A DNA stretch of 64,000 nt from NCBI RefSeq assembly GCF_025685425.1, contig NZ_JAGTAS010000054.1, forward strand, positions 124,001 to 188,000. The letters are read 5' to 3'. How positions within the stretch are numbered: the stretch's first letter is position 1; the number at the start of each line of letters is the position of its first letter. This stretch comes from Terriglobus albidus (GTDB lineage: Bacteria; Acidobacteriota; Terriglobia; Terriglobales; Acidobacteriaceae). Position numbers and translations under genes: made by a program. Shown piece by piece: positions 35,425-46,018 of the stretch. The notes under the pieces are model-generated. The model was not told the DNA's origin. It saw only the letters and a list, made by a program, of their open reading frames with translations, and did no database searches.

Positions 35425-37896
35425 CTAAAACGTAGGTGGAAGATATGGTTGTAGACTCGGCGTGGAGTAAGCCGCACATGCTGCGTGGACTCCGACCTGT
35501 ACGCCTGTTGAAACGGCAGCCACCGGAGCGACGACATCCGCCACCGCGTAGTGCATGATATCTGCCACTAAACCGCTCCCCAAGGCGGTGATGACCTGCG
35601 TGCTGTTATTTTCTAGATATCTGAGGCCCGTATAAGCACCATATTTCAGAGCACTTCCACCAACATCTCCTATGGCCGAATGGAGTCGCTCAGGTCCAAG
35701 GAGCGGGGATGCCAAGCTGAAGAAGTTTACAACCTTACCTACACTTGTCTGGTTGAATTTGTTTAGGCATGTGTTGTAAGCCTGCTTATTGAAGCCATTA
35801 CTTGGGGCACCTCCGGTACCCATTCCATTTCCTCCGAGTGCGGTCGCACCTCCAAACCACATGCCACCTGTATCCGGAAGCGTATCCGGAGGTGCAGCCA
35901 GAGGACTATCCGTCGACGGATCCATATCGTAGGAAAATGTGCACTGTACCTCATAAGTAACAGGCCCAGGTGAGTTCGGATTTGGGCTAAAGCCAACTGG
36001 TTCACATCTCCAGGAAGTTTTCAACCCCAATGGGTCAACTGCTGCGAGGGGGTTGTTCCGTACATAGCTGTAACGATTGAAGCTCTGGGGATCGAAGATG
36101 TTGTAGCTGCCATCGTAGGGATCTGGACTCATCCAGCGCCCGTAGGAAGGAGCGTATTCGCGAAACACAGCATGTTCCAATGTGAAATTTCCCTGTCCCA
36201 AGTCATGATCGGTACCAGCAAAGTGAGGAAGGTTGGTATCTGCAGACGGTGTCGTATAGTTGTCCCCGAATTCAGCCGATTGGAATTGAGCTTCGGCGCC
36301 CGTTCCGGAATTGTTGGTCCGCACCCGCTCCGTGCCCACAAGATCCTGATGTTGATAGTGAATATGACCGTCCATCGCGAGCCAATACGCTATCGGGGAA
36401 TCGCCTGCATAGTATTGCGACAGAGCGGTGGTGCCGTTATCGTACCAAATCGTAGCTAGTCGGGAGAACAGATCGAACCCGCACCGATAGATCCCCCTTA
36501 CGTCCGCAAACTTTACCCGCTGATTGAATGCATCGTAGATGTACGATGCGGTTGCTCCGCCATCAACCGATAGCAGTTTTCCGTCATCATCATATTGATA
36601 GCTATGATTTGGGTCTTGGGTGAGATTTCCGGCAGCATCATAGACATAGCCGGAACTATTGATCTGATTGTTGGCAGTGTTGAAACTCAAAGCCGTGGTC
36701 AAACCACCGTTGTAAGAGGTCTGCTGCCAGCGATTGCCATAACGATCATAGGAATAGTCGGAGATGGATGTCCCTGACGAACTGCTGTGTTTCAAGCGTC
36801 CAAACTCATCATACGTGTAGTCGAGACAGTTGCCTTCGATGGTGTCGCATCTCCAATTTACTTGTGCCCCAACTGGGCCAGAGGAAAATCCATACAGCTC
36901 GCTGCTCCCTCCTGCGCAGTCAACGGAATAACTTCCAGCGCAGATGTATGTGCCGCTCACCCGGCCGCTTGATTCGAAGTGGTTGTTTCCCTTCAAACCA
37001 TTGCCAAAATCGAACGTCGAAATTCCAAACGGATTTGCAGTAGCAGCGCTATAGATCAGGTCAGCATGCGTGGAGTCGTTCTGCCCCCCATTGACCGAAG
37101 TCAACTGGCCTGCGAGATTGTAGCCGTAGCGCACCGGGAAATAGCCGACTGAAGTTGTGTATGATTCCTGGGTCAGTCGCGACGCGAGGTCATACGAATA
37201 AGCCCGCCACACGTCGTGCGCTGAATTACCACACCAGTCAGGCAGGCATTGCCCGATGATACTTATACGGCTGGCGGAATCGTAGAGGAATTCGCTCTCC
37301 ATCCATATCGCGCCGATGGAAGCATGTGCATTCGTCAACGTCCCTTTCGACGAACCTAGGTTCGTTCCGCCCCATCCTGTCGCTTGATCATAGCTATAGA
37401 TCTTAGTGGGGGTCTTTCCGTCATCATAGATGAGCGAATTCAGGCGCCCTTGTGCGTCGTACTGCATCGTCGCCGTGGTCTTCACATTTGGATCCGTTTG
37501 ATTCGCACGAGGGCGGGTACGAGTCACCGCTAAACCAGTTGAATTGTAGGAATAGCTGTAATCAGTGACTCCGCGCTCTGGTTCTTCCGTATGAATCACG
37601 CGGCCGGCGGCGTCGGTTTGGAAGACGCGTGTCTGGCTGCCCTGTGTGATCGTCTCTTTGTGGTTGACATCGTCATAGTCGTAGTGCGTGTTATAGCCTG
37701 TTCCCGCGATGTCGGTTGGACAGGCGGAGGGTGCGCCTGAGTTCGGGAAGGTTGTTCCGGTGAGTTCGCAGACCTCCTTAACACGCCCGATGAGATCGTA
37801 TTGCGTGATGGTCCCTTTTCCGGGATTGAGTTGTCTTTGAACTGCGCGCGACCAGTAAGTATTTGATACCGAAGAACCATCCGCCCGAGAAGTGTG
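35425..37896 (-). pseudogene. RHS/YD-repeat protein, C-terminal part after a frameshift
   Basis: About 820 residues continue the RHS protein started at 40061, but in a different frame. YD repeats run through to the RHS core end motif (FREYAPSYGRWMSPDPYDGSYNIFDPQSFNRYSYVRNNPLAAVDPLGL). A variable tail of about 190 residues follows, with hydrophobic segments (ALKYGAYTGLRYL, VAAVSTGVQVGVHAACAAY) and no nuclease motif I recognise. Reading becomes RHS-like immediately after 37896 (HTSRADGSSVSNTYW). A single missing base near 37896/37897 explains the break. The gene may be dead, phase-variable, or a sequencing error. Confidence 0.8.
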
Positions 37897-40061
37897 AGAA
37901 CACGACCGAGGCCATCGTACGTGTAGCCGGTGCTGTTGGAGGTGCACTGCGAGCTTCCAGCATCGGAGGAGGAAGAGTAGGGCGCGCTCGTAGACTGCAG
38001 GTGGCCAGTGGCGTCGTAGCAGGAATCAGTCAGATACCAGTTTGACGAAGTACTGCTCACAGCGTTACGTACCGGTCGTCCGTAGCTGTCAAAGAAGGTC
38101 TCCTGCGTGGACCAGTCTGAACTGTTGAGCTTTGTTTGTACCGTAATTTTTCCTGGCGTATAGGTGTATAGAACCTCACCACCGCCTGGAGTCGTCACGT
38201 CCTTTGGACGCATCAGCGCGTCATATTGAACTATTTCCGTCGTCTGCCCGGAGTTGTACCCCGTAGACGTGAGCTGGGCAGCCGAAGATGCGTCGTAGGT
38301 GCTCGAAGTCGAAAGTGAGCTGACAGCCGAGTTGCCGGACGTCTGTGTACTCGTCCCAGTCACGAAAGCTTGGGTCGTGTCATAGGAGTAGTCCGTCTCC
38401 AGGCCATTGAAGGTAGTGGTTTTGCGAGCACCCGTGTCGTAATTGGTGTAGCTGGTATTGATGTAGGTTGAACCACCTGCCCATACGGAGGAGGATGTGA
38501 GATTTCCCGGAGTTGATTCTGCTGTCCCGCGCTGCGGGAGTCCAGATGTAGGGGTAGCCGACGTCTCGTCGTAGTGATAATCAGTTTCGGACAAGATGTT
38601 GCTTCCAGAAGAACTTGCTGCCCTTGTCATTCGGTTAGCCGATCCGTAACTGTAATTCCAGGTTTCTAGCATAACGCTGGGCGTGGCTGGGTCGAAACTA
38701 AACCAACTGGCGAGACTTACACTATCTGAACCATAGTTATAGTGCACGGAGACTTGGGAACCGCCGTTGTAGGACGTTGTCGTTACGCGCCGAAGCAATG
38801 GATTCCGGCTTGGCCCACCCAAAGAGAAACTTGTACTCATTTCCATCAAAGGTGTCGCCGAATTACTCGATCCGTCCCAGATGCGCCGCCGGGTTTCATA
38901 TGGAAGATTGCCCTGGATATTCGCCGAGAACTCAAAGGAGCGGAGCTTATTGGCTTCGTCGACAACATCTGTGCTTGAAGTACCGGCTCCAGTTATAGCT
39001 CGCGTGAAAGTCTTCGATCCGGACGTGGTGGTTCTGGTGAGGACCACCGGATTGCCATCAGAGGAGATGCCGGTCCCATTGCAGCCGCCAGTGTAGGAGT
39101 AACTTATTGTTCCGCCGGTGGGCAGCGTGACGGACTTCAAGCGACCTGTCACCGCTCCTCCAACACCTGTTGTGTCTTCGTATTGAAAGGAGTACTTGTC
39201 GGCGGAAGAATCTGGATATTCAACGGTGTCAACAAGGTCAACGGTTGTCGGGCCATATTCACTGATTCCCGAACATTGGAAGTTCGTCTGAATGGTATAG
39301 GTGCGGTACGTGACCTTTACACTCGCGGACGTCGCGCTATTGGCCTGGCGGGTTATGGGGTAGGTGAAGTAACGAGGGCTTCCCGCATTGCCGCTTCCTG
39401 AAATGGTCAACGCTGTGACACCAAGGGTGTCAATGAATGTTCCGTCTCCATTCACCGAGATCGTATTGCCGTTGCTGTCCGTGATTGAACCCGAACCGCT
39501 CGCGCTCATCGGAACGTCGATCGTGGTTCCGGTGGGGGTATGAATCACGAAAGTATTGTCGATGGAGTATCCGGATCCATCGGTCGCCGTTCCGTCACCA
39601 TCAACAATAGAGGCCGCGCCACCGCTGCACTGCTTCAGCTCGTAGTTAAATGGGTGAACGATGCCCTCCGGCTGGTGGTAAGCAAGATTCGTATAGTACG
39701 TTCCCGGATAGGTGCCTCCACCATATAAATCGCAGGACGCCGTCGAGGTTGAGTACGAGAGAAAACCGATGAAGCCGTCACCGACATTGCCGTGGAATCC
39801 CCATTGCTGGTCCGGCAGCCAGGCATTTCCCTGCGGAGACCAGATCAGACCGTCGTATGTGAGGGAATAGTTAAATGCAAGGCCGCGTCCCGGACGACTG
39901 ACAATGGGAAGCTCGAAGTGGGTATTAAGATTGCCGATATTGACGGTGTCAAACCCCTTGCTGTCATAGGCGCCAAAGGGGTAGAGACCAACGCCAGTGT
40001 TTTGAGCAAATACCGATGTAACAAGGCAGAGGAACAGCGCAAGGCGAACGACGATCTTCAT
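37897..40061 (-). pseudogene. RHS/YD-repeat protein, N-terminal part before the frameshift
   Basis: About 720 residues from the ATG at 40061. A clear signal peptide (MKIVVRLALFLCLVTSVFAQ) precedes the acidobacterial RHS N-terminal domain (GFDTVNIGNLNTHFELPIVSRPGRGLAFNYSLTYDGLIW). Ser/Thr-rich YD repeats follow, ending at STGYTYDGLGRVL, where the frame leaves the family (next stop at 37596). RHS proteins form a large beta-cocoon shell around a C-terminal effector. The open frame extends upstream to 40142, but the signal peptide fixes the start at 40061. Joined to the second part, the intact protein would be about 1,545 residues. Confidence 0.8.
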
Positions 40062-40377
40062 TTTTCTGGAGCAACCCTTCTTCGATTGCACACAGAGGAG
40101 GAGAAAAAGAGAAAAATCTTTCTTTTTGTAGCTGTAGAGCAAGCATCATCGCCGTTTGCTCACTTGTCAAGCATCCTTTTATGAAGACAACGGACGACGT
40201 CATTCCCAAGTCACCATCGGTGAAGAGTATGGATACTCGAATTCGTCGATACGCTCTAGCGGCTTTCAGAGGTGTAGCACACAGCACAAGTCGATTGACT
40301 TAGGGCAACCAACCGCCGCAAGTGGCCGGAAGAGGGTTCGGGAGAAACCCGCAGGGTGTCTTCCGGCTGCCGAAAAG

Positions 40378-40410
40378 GAAGCACGGGAGCGCTTTCGTCT
40401 CCCGTGCTTC
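40378..40410 (-). terminator. Terminator hairpin (GAAGCACGGGAG...CTCCCGTGCTTC)
   Basis: A perfect 12-bp stem with a 9-base loop, followed on the minus strand by CTTTTC. It lies just after the stop of the DUF6908-like gene at 40439. The rest of 40062-40438 is promoter region for the RHS gene, with no other gene seen. Confidence 0.75.
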
Positions 40411-40438
40411 GGTAGATTTGTGGTTTCCCTATAGACAG

Positions 40439-40852
40439 CTACCCAAGAATGCATTTGTCGGTGAAGACGGCGGCGAAGCCCTGGAAACGGAGATTGCTAT
40501 CCCACGCGTGAGCAAAGCGAAGATGCTGCTCGTGCAACGCGGTGAGGCATAGGTAGTGATCGCGGACGATATTGCGGCTCCACTGCTCGATGCCGAGATA
40601 GTCCTGGCGGTAGTAGTACGGATCGAGGTTAGGACCGCCCACGAAGCCGATTTCGAAGCACATCTCCGGATCGCGCATCGAGTCCCCGTTTTGTTGACCA
40701 TAATGAGCGACGGAGAGAGCCGGAAGCCCAAGAGGACCGGATTCATCTAGCCCTTCGATGACCAGCTCCAGATAGGGAGGATTCTCGATTTTGAGGTAGA
40801 GGCTGGGGCGCCAGCCGCCAGCCTTCTGAAGGATCTCGAGTATGGATTTCAT
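40439..40852 (-). CDS. DUF6908-like protein
   Basis: The protein has 137 residues and is soluble. The segment ALSVAHYGQQNGDSMRDPEMCFEIGF followed by PYYYRQDYLGIEQWS matches my memory of the DUF6908 family found in plasmids and integrative elements. The function is unknown. It overlaps the ArdC-like gene by 4 bp (ATGA), so the two are translationally coupled. Their joint presence marks the start of the mobile region. Confidence 0.75.
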   Translation of the reverse strand: MKSILEILQKAGGWRPSLYLKIENPPYLELVIEGLDESGPLGLPALSVAHYGQQNGDSMRDPEMCFEIGFVGGPNLDPYYYRQDYLGIEQWSRNIVRDHYLCLTALHEQHLRFAHAWDSNLRFQGFAAVFTDKCILG

Positions 40853-41742
40853 GCCGCCACCGCCGTGAGTTCCGCTTCGGTGGCTGTTTCTTCTTCGTCT
40901 TCTGCCGGTGGTTCCAATGCTGCCAGAATCACGCTGGCCGTCTGCTGGATGACTTCCAGACTCTCCGCTAGCAGAGAAGCGTTGCCGTGATAGAGATGGA
41001 TATAGTCAGCGGAAGCCGTACCTGTCTTCAGGCCAAGGGCTTTGCCGACCACGAACGCCACCGCTTCGGCCTCGGTTTCGCGTACTGCCTTCGTCGTTGC
41101 TGTGCGCCGCTCTGCTTTATGTAGCAGTTCATGCGCCGTTTCATGAATGAGCGTCGAGAACTCCTCGGCCTTTGACTGCCCCGGAAGGATGGCAATTCGT
41201 CCGCCGTAACTCACGCCAAGGGCGGGTGCAATCCCCTCGTTGTAGACAAGCTGAATGCCGCGTGAGCGGACAAAGGCAGCCAACCGGTCGATGTTCTCGC
41301 CAACGTCACCGGAGACACGTTCCATCTCGGGAAGGTCTACGCCTTCCGTCTGCGAGATATCGAAGACATAAGCGTTACGGAAACCCACCAGTACGCGGGT
41401 GTTCTGCGTGGTGATATCTTTCTCGGCCTCGTCATCCTTCTTGCGGCGGACGCCGACAATAGGAGCGAGAATCCGGATGCCCTTTTGTCCAGCCGTCACG
41501 GAACGTCCGAGGTTCTTCCATGTCCAGAATCCGGCAACACGGGTTGCTGTAGGCATCTGACGGGCGATCTCCAGCACGTTGCCAAAGCTGTAGTTGTGAA
41601 AACGGCTCATGGCGGTGAGGTAGTTGGTGAGGGCATCGGAGTGTCCGGCCTCTAACTGCTCAATCAGCAGCTTGATGTTGGCGGCGATGAGTTCCTGTTT
41701 CTGGGCAGGCTTCTTGCTGTCGATGGTGTTTGCGGTCTTCAT
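40849..41742 (-). CDS. ArdC-like antirestriction protein with metallopeptidase domain
   Basis: The protein has 297 residues. The N-terminal ArdC single-strand-DNA-binding domain spans about residues 10-130 (FHNYSFGNVLEIARQMPTATRVAGFWTWKNLGRSV, KGIRILAPI). An M78/ImmA-like peptidase domain carries the zinc site HETAHELLH near residue 215 and a downstream Glu in TEAEAVAFVVG. ArdC proteins protect incoming plasmid DNA during conjugation. The ATG at 41742 has AGGAG 8 bp upstream, and longer frames run through a GC-rich leader. It is the first gene of a two-gene operon with the DUF6908-like gene. Confidence 0.88.
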   Translation of the reverse strand: MKTANTIDSKKPAQKQELIAANIKLLIEQLEAGHSDALTNYLTAMSRFHNYSFGNVLEIARQMPTATRVAGFWTWKNLGRSVTAGQKGIRILAPIVGVRRKKDDEAEKDITTQNTRVLVGFRNAYVFDISQTEGVDLPEMERVSGDVGENIDRLAAFVRSRGIQLVYNEGIAPALGVSYGGRIAILPGQSKAEEFSTLIHETAHELLHKAERRTATTKAVRETEAEAVAFVVGKALGLKTGTASADYIHLYHGNASLLAESLEVIQQTASVILAALEPPAEDEEETATEAELTAVAA

Positions 41743-42451
41743 TGTGTTTGCTCCTTTGGCTTTTGCACGTCCGCGTTGAAACGCGGCATGTACATGCCGA
41801 ACGCCTCCTGGCGAAGGCGGGGCGGCAAAGCACAAGGGAGGGGTATCTCCCACCCGGAGCAAAGCGGAGGGCGGAAGCGCAGCGACGGTCTGCACAAGCG
41901 AAGCGCGGAAGACTGTTGGGAAACCCTTGTGCTGCGCCAGGGCAGCGCCCTCAGGGAAGGTTTGGTTTCCGTGTTCGTGCGTGTCAGCGCACAGGATTTA
42001 TAGGGGCGGGCGTTGCGGGGCAGGAACAGGCCCCGCAGAGGTGGAAGCGGAGAACGCGCAGGCGGTCGAAGCGGGGAGGAAACCTCCTCCGCAAGAGCAC
42101 GCAATCCCAGTGAACCGTACCGTTGCTAGGGTGGCGTTCGCGTCGACAGCGCGCGCAATTCCACGTCGATGCCGAGATTTAAAAGGCTCTCCAAGCAGAG
42201 ATTGCATCATCAGACGCATCTGATCTCTTGCGGAATTCGGGCTTTCAGCTTTTCTCTTGCGGAATTCGGGCTTTCAGCTTTGCCTGGATGTCGGACCCTT
42301 TCTGTCTCCATCCCATTTGAGACAGGCAAAGTCTTCAGCCATTGGGGAGTTTGTAGGCAGATCGAATGTGGTCGAACCGTTGAACTCGACAACGACTCGA
42401 CGCGGGCTCAGCCGAAGGGCTAGTTGAAATTGGGATTCAGAGGGGTGAACC
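41743..42451. other. GC-rich leader and intergenic region of the ardC operon
   Basis: About 700 bp without a convincing gene between divergent ardC and the recombinase cassette. The 41790-42110 part is purine-skewed and rich in GCGGAAGCG-like steps. The 42224-42281 part is a tandem duplication (separate entry). It may hold both promoters and one end of the recombinase element. Confidence 0.5.
42224..42281. repeat. Two tandem copies of a 29-bp unit
   Basis: TCTCTTGCGGAATTCGGGC plus CTTTCAGCTT-type sequence occurs at 42224-42252 and again at 42253-42281 with essentially no change. It lies 170 bp upstream of the first recombinase and could be a recombinase binding site or a simple duplication. 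Confidence 0.7.
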
Positions 42452-43696
42452 TTGATTGAGAGCGTTTCAGTCTTTCCGAGTTTTCAGCGACGTCACCGTT
42501 CCGCACCACTGCTGAAGGAACGCGAGGAATATCTGACCCATTTGCTGCGGATTGGCCGAGATGCGAATCATGTTCGATCTGTCGCAGCTTACCTGATCCA
42601 CATCGTCCACATCATGGAACTTACCAATTTGCGCCCCGTCAAACTCGCCGAGATTGAAGAAGCTGGGGCGCGCTGGGCCAGCGACAGAGGACCTGAACGG
42701 AGAGGCCACCGCCCAGAAACTTCTCCGAGGATTTTTACAAAGATTGCTCGGCAATGGATGCTCTTTAAAGGGTTCCTGGCGATTCCGGCCAAGTCATCGG
42801 GGCACTTCGATTCGCATCTCGCCGAATTCAGAAATGCACTTCAATTACGTGGACTGGCTTCTATCACTATAAAAACCTACGTACAACGAACGCAGATTTT
42901 CCTGCGATGGGCGTCGGAGCGCTTCAGAGACCTTCCATCCGTTTCTTTGAGAGACGTAGATGACTTTCTGGCTAGCAACCATAAGGCAGGATGGCGTCTC
43001 TCGACGCTGACAAGTCACTGCATCTCACTACGCGCCTTTTTTATCTTCGCCGAAGAGAGAGGTTTGTGCTCCCCAAGAATCTGGCGGGGTATTGTGGGCC
43101 CACCGATCCCTCAATACGTGGAAGTTCCCAAGGGCCCGAGTTGGGCGAACGTCCGCCGGCTCATTCGCTCAATCAAGGGGAGAACTTCCGCAGAATTGCG
43201 TTCACGGGCCCTGCTGCTTTTGTATTCGATTTACGGGCTCCGTGCCAGCGAAGTGGCGCGGTTACGCATAGGTGACTTCGATTGGCGGAATGAGACTTTC
43301 TGTGTTCACCGAGCCAAACGCGGCGGCATCCAACAATTCCCGATCCAGTATGAGGTTGGCGAAGCCATCCTCGACTATCTTCAACATGGGCGGCCGCAAT
43401 GTGCCTGCAGATTTATTTTTCTCACATTGTTGCCCCCGTATCGCCCCTTGACGAGTGGAGCAATGTGGGACATCGTCAGCAAGCGGATCAAGAACCTAGG
43501 CATCCAGGCGGAACATCGCGGGCCTCATTCGCTCCGCCATGCATGCGCGACCTATCTACTAAAGAGAGGTAGCTCACTGAAGGAGATCGCTGATTTTCTT
43601 GGCCATCGAACTACCAAATCCGTGGCGATTTATGCGAAATACGACCAACGATCCTTACGCAAAGTGGCAGCCTTTAGTCTGGCAGGGATACTGTGA
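42452..43696 (+). CDS. Tyrosine recombinase A1 of a four-gene cassette
   Basis: The protein has 414 residues. The core-binding SAM-like domain covers about residues 115-205 and the catalytic domain the rest. All catalytic positions are present: Arg in YGLRASEVARL, Lys in RAKRGGIQQFPI, HSLRHACAT, GH in FLGHRTTKSV, and the nucleophile Tyr in AIYAKYD. The start is a TTG at 42452 behind GGGGTGA. It overlaps the next gene by 4 bp (GTGA) and has a close homologue two genes on (44774). Overlapping recombinases of this kind occur in RIT elements, which have three genes. Confidence 0.88.
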   Translation: MIESVSVFPSFQRRHRSAPLLKEREEYLTHLLRIGRDANHVRSVAAYLIHIVHIMELTNLRPVKLAEIEEAGARWASDRGPERRGHRPETSPRIFTKIARQWMLFKGFLAIPAKSSGHFDSHLAEFRNALQLRGLASITIKTYVQRTQIFLRWASERFRDLPSVSLRDVDDFLASNHKAGWRLSTLTSHCISLRAFFIFAEERGLCSPRIWRGIVGPPIPQYVEVPKGPSWANVRRLIRSIKGRTSAELRSRALLLLYSIYGLRASEVARLRIGDFDWRNETFCVHRAKRGGIQQFPIQYEVGEAILDYLQHGRPQCACRFIFLTLLPPYRPLTSGAMWDIVSKRIKNLGIQAEHRGPHSLRHACATYLLKRGSSLKEIADFLGHRTTKSVAIYAKYDQRSLRKVAAFSLAGIL

Positions 43697-44781
43697 ACTT
43701 TATTGAGGCCTTGGGCACTTATATAGATCGAAAGCGCTCAGAAGGGCTTTCCTATGGCTGGTCCGCTTGGTATCTTGTCGCCCTAGGTAAGCAGGTTGGA
43801 GATGTTCCCCTCCAATGCATCACCGTCCACGAAGTGATGGAGTTTCTGAATACCCCCAAGACTTCTGCAGGGACTTGGGACGCAAAGTATCGGCTGCTTC
43901 GACGGTTCTTCGATTACTGGCTCGCCCGCAGTGAGATCAGTGCCCCTCCGATGCCGGTCAAGAAAATAATCAAGCAGAAACCATTTAGCCCATATATCTA
44001 CACTCAATCGGAAATCCGTGCCCTGTTGAAGACGACGCGAGGATGTCAGAAGGCCGCCCGATGTTGCATAGACCCCATCACGCTTCGCACCGTCTTGATC
44101 TTTATCTATGGAACAGGAGCTCTCATTGGGGAGGCCGTTCGGCTACTAGGCGAGGATATTGACTTTAAGAAGGGGGTAATCACGATCCGTCATGATCGCT
44201 TCAATCGCGTGCGGGCTATTCCGATCGGTCCGCATCTAAAGACCGTACTGGGAAAATATTCGGCCTCAAAGCGACGAAGAGGCGCAACCAACAAGCACTT
44301 TTTCCTGAACATGAGAGGGGAAGCCCTTAGCATTGCTACCGTCGAGCGTTCATTCAAGAGGCTGCGCCGAATTGCAGGGATTTGTCGGCGCGACGATGCT
44401 AGTTATCAACCGCGCATCTATGATTTGCGGCACACCTTCGCGGTACATCGGATTGCTGCGTGGATGAAGCATGGCGCTGACCTGAATCGCATGCTGCCGG
44501 CGCTCTCGGTCTATATGGGACTAGTGGGCCTCAGAACAACCGAAAAGTACTTGTCGCTCACACCGGAACGCTTTCATGCTCAGCTCATCAAGCTGAGTCC
44601 ACAGCGTGGCATAAAGAGATGGCGCGATGACCCCGCGCTCATGAAATTCCTATCTCAATTGTCAGATGACTCCGGCCATAATCGCAGCCTCAATGCAGGT
44701 GCTTCTACCGCAAGTGACAAAGATCGCCTCTCCGGCGAGACGAAGCGCTCGAAGCAGCGAATGAGGAGGAAGAATGTTTGA
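43693..44781 (+). CDS. Degenerate tyrosine-recombinase-like protein B1
   Basis: The protein has 362 residues with the recombinase fold but damaged active site. Box I reads YGTGALIGEAVRL, so the first catalytic Arg is replaced by Leu. HxLRH reads YDLRH. The GH box reads YMGLVG. The Tyr region TTEKYLSLTPERF remains. It is probably structural, working with the A protein, as accessory recombinases do in RIT or Tn554-like systems. It has a GTG start overlapping A1 by 4 bp, and its stop overlaps A2 by 8 bp. The basic, Ser-rich tail (RLSGETKRSKQRMRRKN) is absent from B2. Confidence 0.85.
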   Translation: MNFIEALGTYIDRKRSEGLSYGWSAWYLVALGKQVGDVPLQCITVHEVMEFLNTPKTSAGTWDAKYRLLRRFFDYWLARSEISAPPMPVKKIIKQKPFSPYIYTQSEIRALLKTTRGCQKAARCCIDPITLRTVLIFIYGTGALIGEAVRLLGEDIDFKKGVITIRHDRFNRVRAIPIGPHLKTVLGKYSASKRRRGATNKHFFLNMRGEALSIATVERSFKRLRRIAGICRRDDASYQPRIYDLRHTFAVHRIAAWMKHGADLNRMLPALSVYMGLVGLRTTEKYLSLTPERFHAQLIKLSPQRGIKRWRDDPALMKFLSQLSDDSGHNRSLNAGASTASDKDRLSGETKRSKQRMRRKNV

Positions 44782-46018
44782 GCAGATTTATCGAAGGCCC
44801 AGAGTCATTGAAAGGCATCGCCAGGCGCCGTTGCGCTTGGCGCGGGAGCAATATCTGAGGCATATGCTCGAAAAGGGTTACACCCACCGAGCATTGACCA
44901 CCTCAGCAGCCTACATGCTCCAGCTTGTCCGCATTCTCGGACTGCATGAGCTTCGTGTGGTTTACGAAGATGAGATTAAACACGCTGCGGAAGTCTGGGC
45001 TGAATATCAGGGCCCATTTCGACATCCTGGACACTGCAACCATCGGTCCCCGCGATCTTTTATCAAGTTCGTCCGCGCGTGGCTTCGGTTCCATGGCAAA
45101 TTGGCCCTTCCATCTGTTCCTCCCTTCCTCGAACAAACGCAAGCATTCTCGCACTCGCTACAAGTCAACTATGGTCTCGCCGAAGCAACCGTTCGGGGCT
45201 ATTCCAATCGGGCTCAGGCATTCTTGACGTGGTTGGCAGCGCAGGGTGGAGACTTAGAAGCGGTGTCTGTGGCCGATATTGACAAGTTCATCCTTGCAAA
45301 GCGTGTTGAAGGATGGACCCCCCGAGGTATCGGCAACCAATGTCAGGCATTGCGAAGTTTCTTCCGTTTTGCCGAGACGCGCGGCTGGTCCGCACCGAAT
45401 CTCGCGTTAGCCATCCGAATTCCGCGTATCCCGAAAGACAAACCGTATCCCGTTGGGCCCACTTGGCCGCAAGTTCGACAAATCATAAAGCTAGCAGAAG
45501 GATGCGAACCTGAGCATCTTCGAGCCAAGGCTCTTCTGCTGCTGTTCACCGTTTATGGGCTCCGCAGCGGCGAGGTCATTCACCTGCGTCTGGAGGACTT
45601 TGATTGGCGGAGCGAAGTATTCACAGTTCGGCGCTCCAAGCACGCCGGCACGCAACAATATCCGATTCAGTACGAAGTGGGAGAGGCGATTCTGAAATAC
45701 CTTCAATATGCCCGACCACAAGTCGAGAACCGGCACGTCTTCCTTGGAGAACGACGCCCTTGGGGACCGCTTCTGCATACTACTGTTTGGAGGACCGTGG
45801 CGAAGCGGTTGCGGATACTTGGAATAGAGCTCGATCATCGTGGCCCTCACGCTTTACGTCACGCATGTGCAACCCGGCTGCTCAAGAAGGGCTCGTCCCT
45901 TAAAGAAATTGCTGACTTCCTAGGACATCGCGACACAAGATCTGTTGGCATCTATGCGAAATGCGATATCGCTGCTCTTCGGAAGGTTGCCGCATTCCGC
46001 CTTGCTGGGTTGCAATGA
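44774..46018 (+). CDS. Tyrosine recombinase A2
   Basis: The protein has 414 residues, the same length as A1, and is clearly its paralogue (shared GSSLKEIADFLGHR and LRKVAAF at the end). All catalytic positions are intact: Arg in YGLRSGEVIHL, Lys in RRSKHAGTQQYPI, HALRH, FLGHRDTRSV, and Tyr in GIYAKCD. It starts at an ATG within the last codons of B1 and overlaps B2 by 4 bp, so all four genes form one tightly coupled operon. Confidence 0.88.
   Translation: MFEQIYRRPRVIERHRQAPLRLAREQYLRHMLEKGYTHRALTTSAAYMLQLVRILGLHELRVVYEDEIKHAAEVWAEYQGPFRHPGHCNHRSPRSFIKFVRAWLRFHGKLALPSVPPFLEQTQAFSHSLQVNYGLAEATVRGYSNRAQAFLTWLAAQGGDLEAVSVADIDKFILAKRVEGWTPRGIGNQCQALRSFFRFAETRGWSAPNLALAIRIPRIPKDKPYPVGPTWPQVRQIIKLAEGCEPEHLRAKALLLLFTVYGLRSGEVIHLRLEDFDWRSEVFTVRRSKHAGTQQYPIQYEVGEAILKYLQYARPQVENRHVFLGERRPWGPLLHTTVWRTVAKRLRILGIELDHRGPHALRHACATRLLKKGSSLKEIADFLGHRDTRSVGIYAKCDIAALRKVAAFRLAGLQ

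Noticed and set aside
42224-42281. Possible CRISPR array
   Set aside because: Only two directly abutting copies without spacers and no cas genes.
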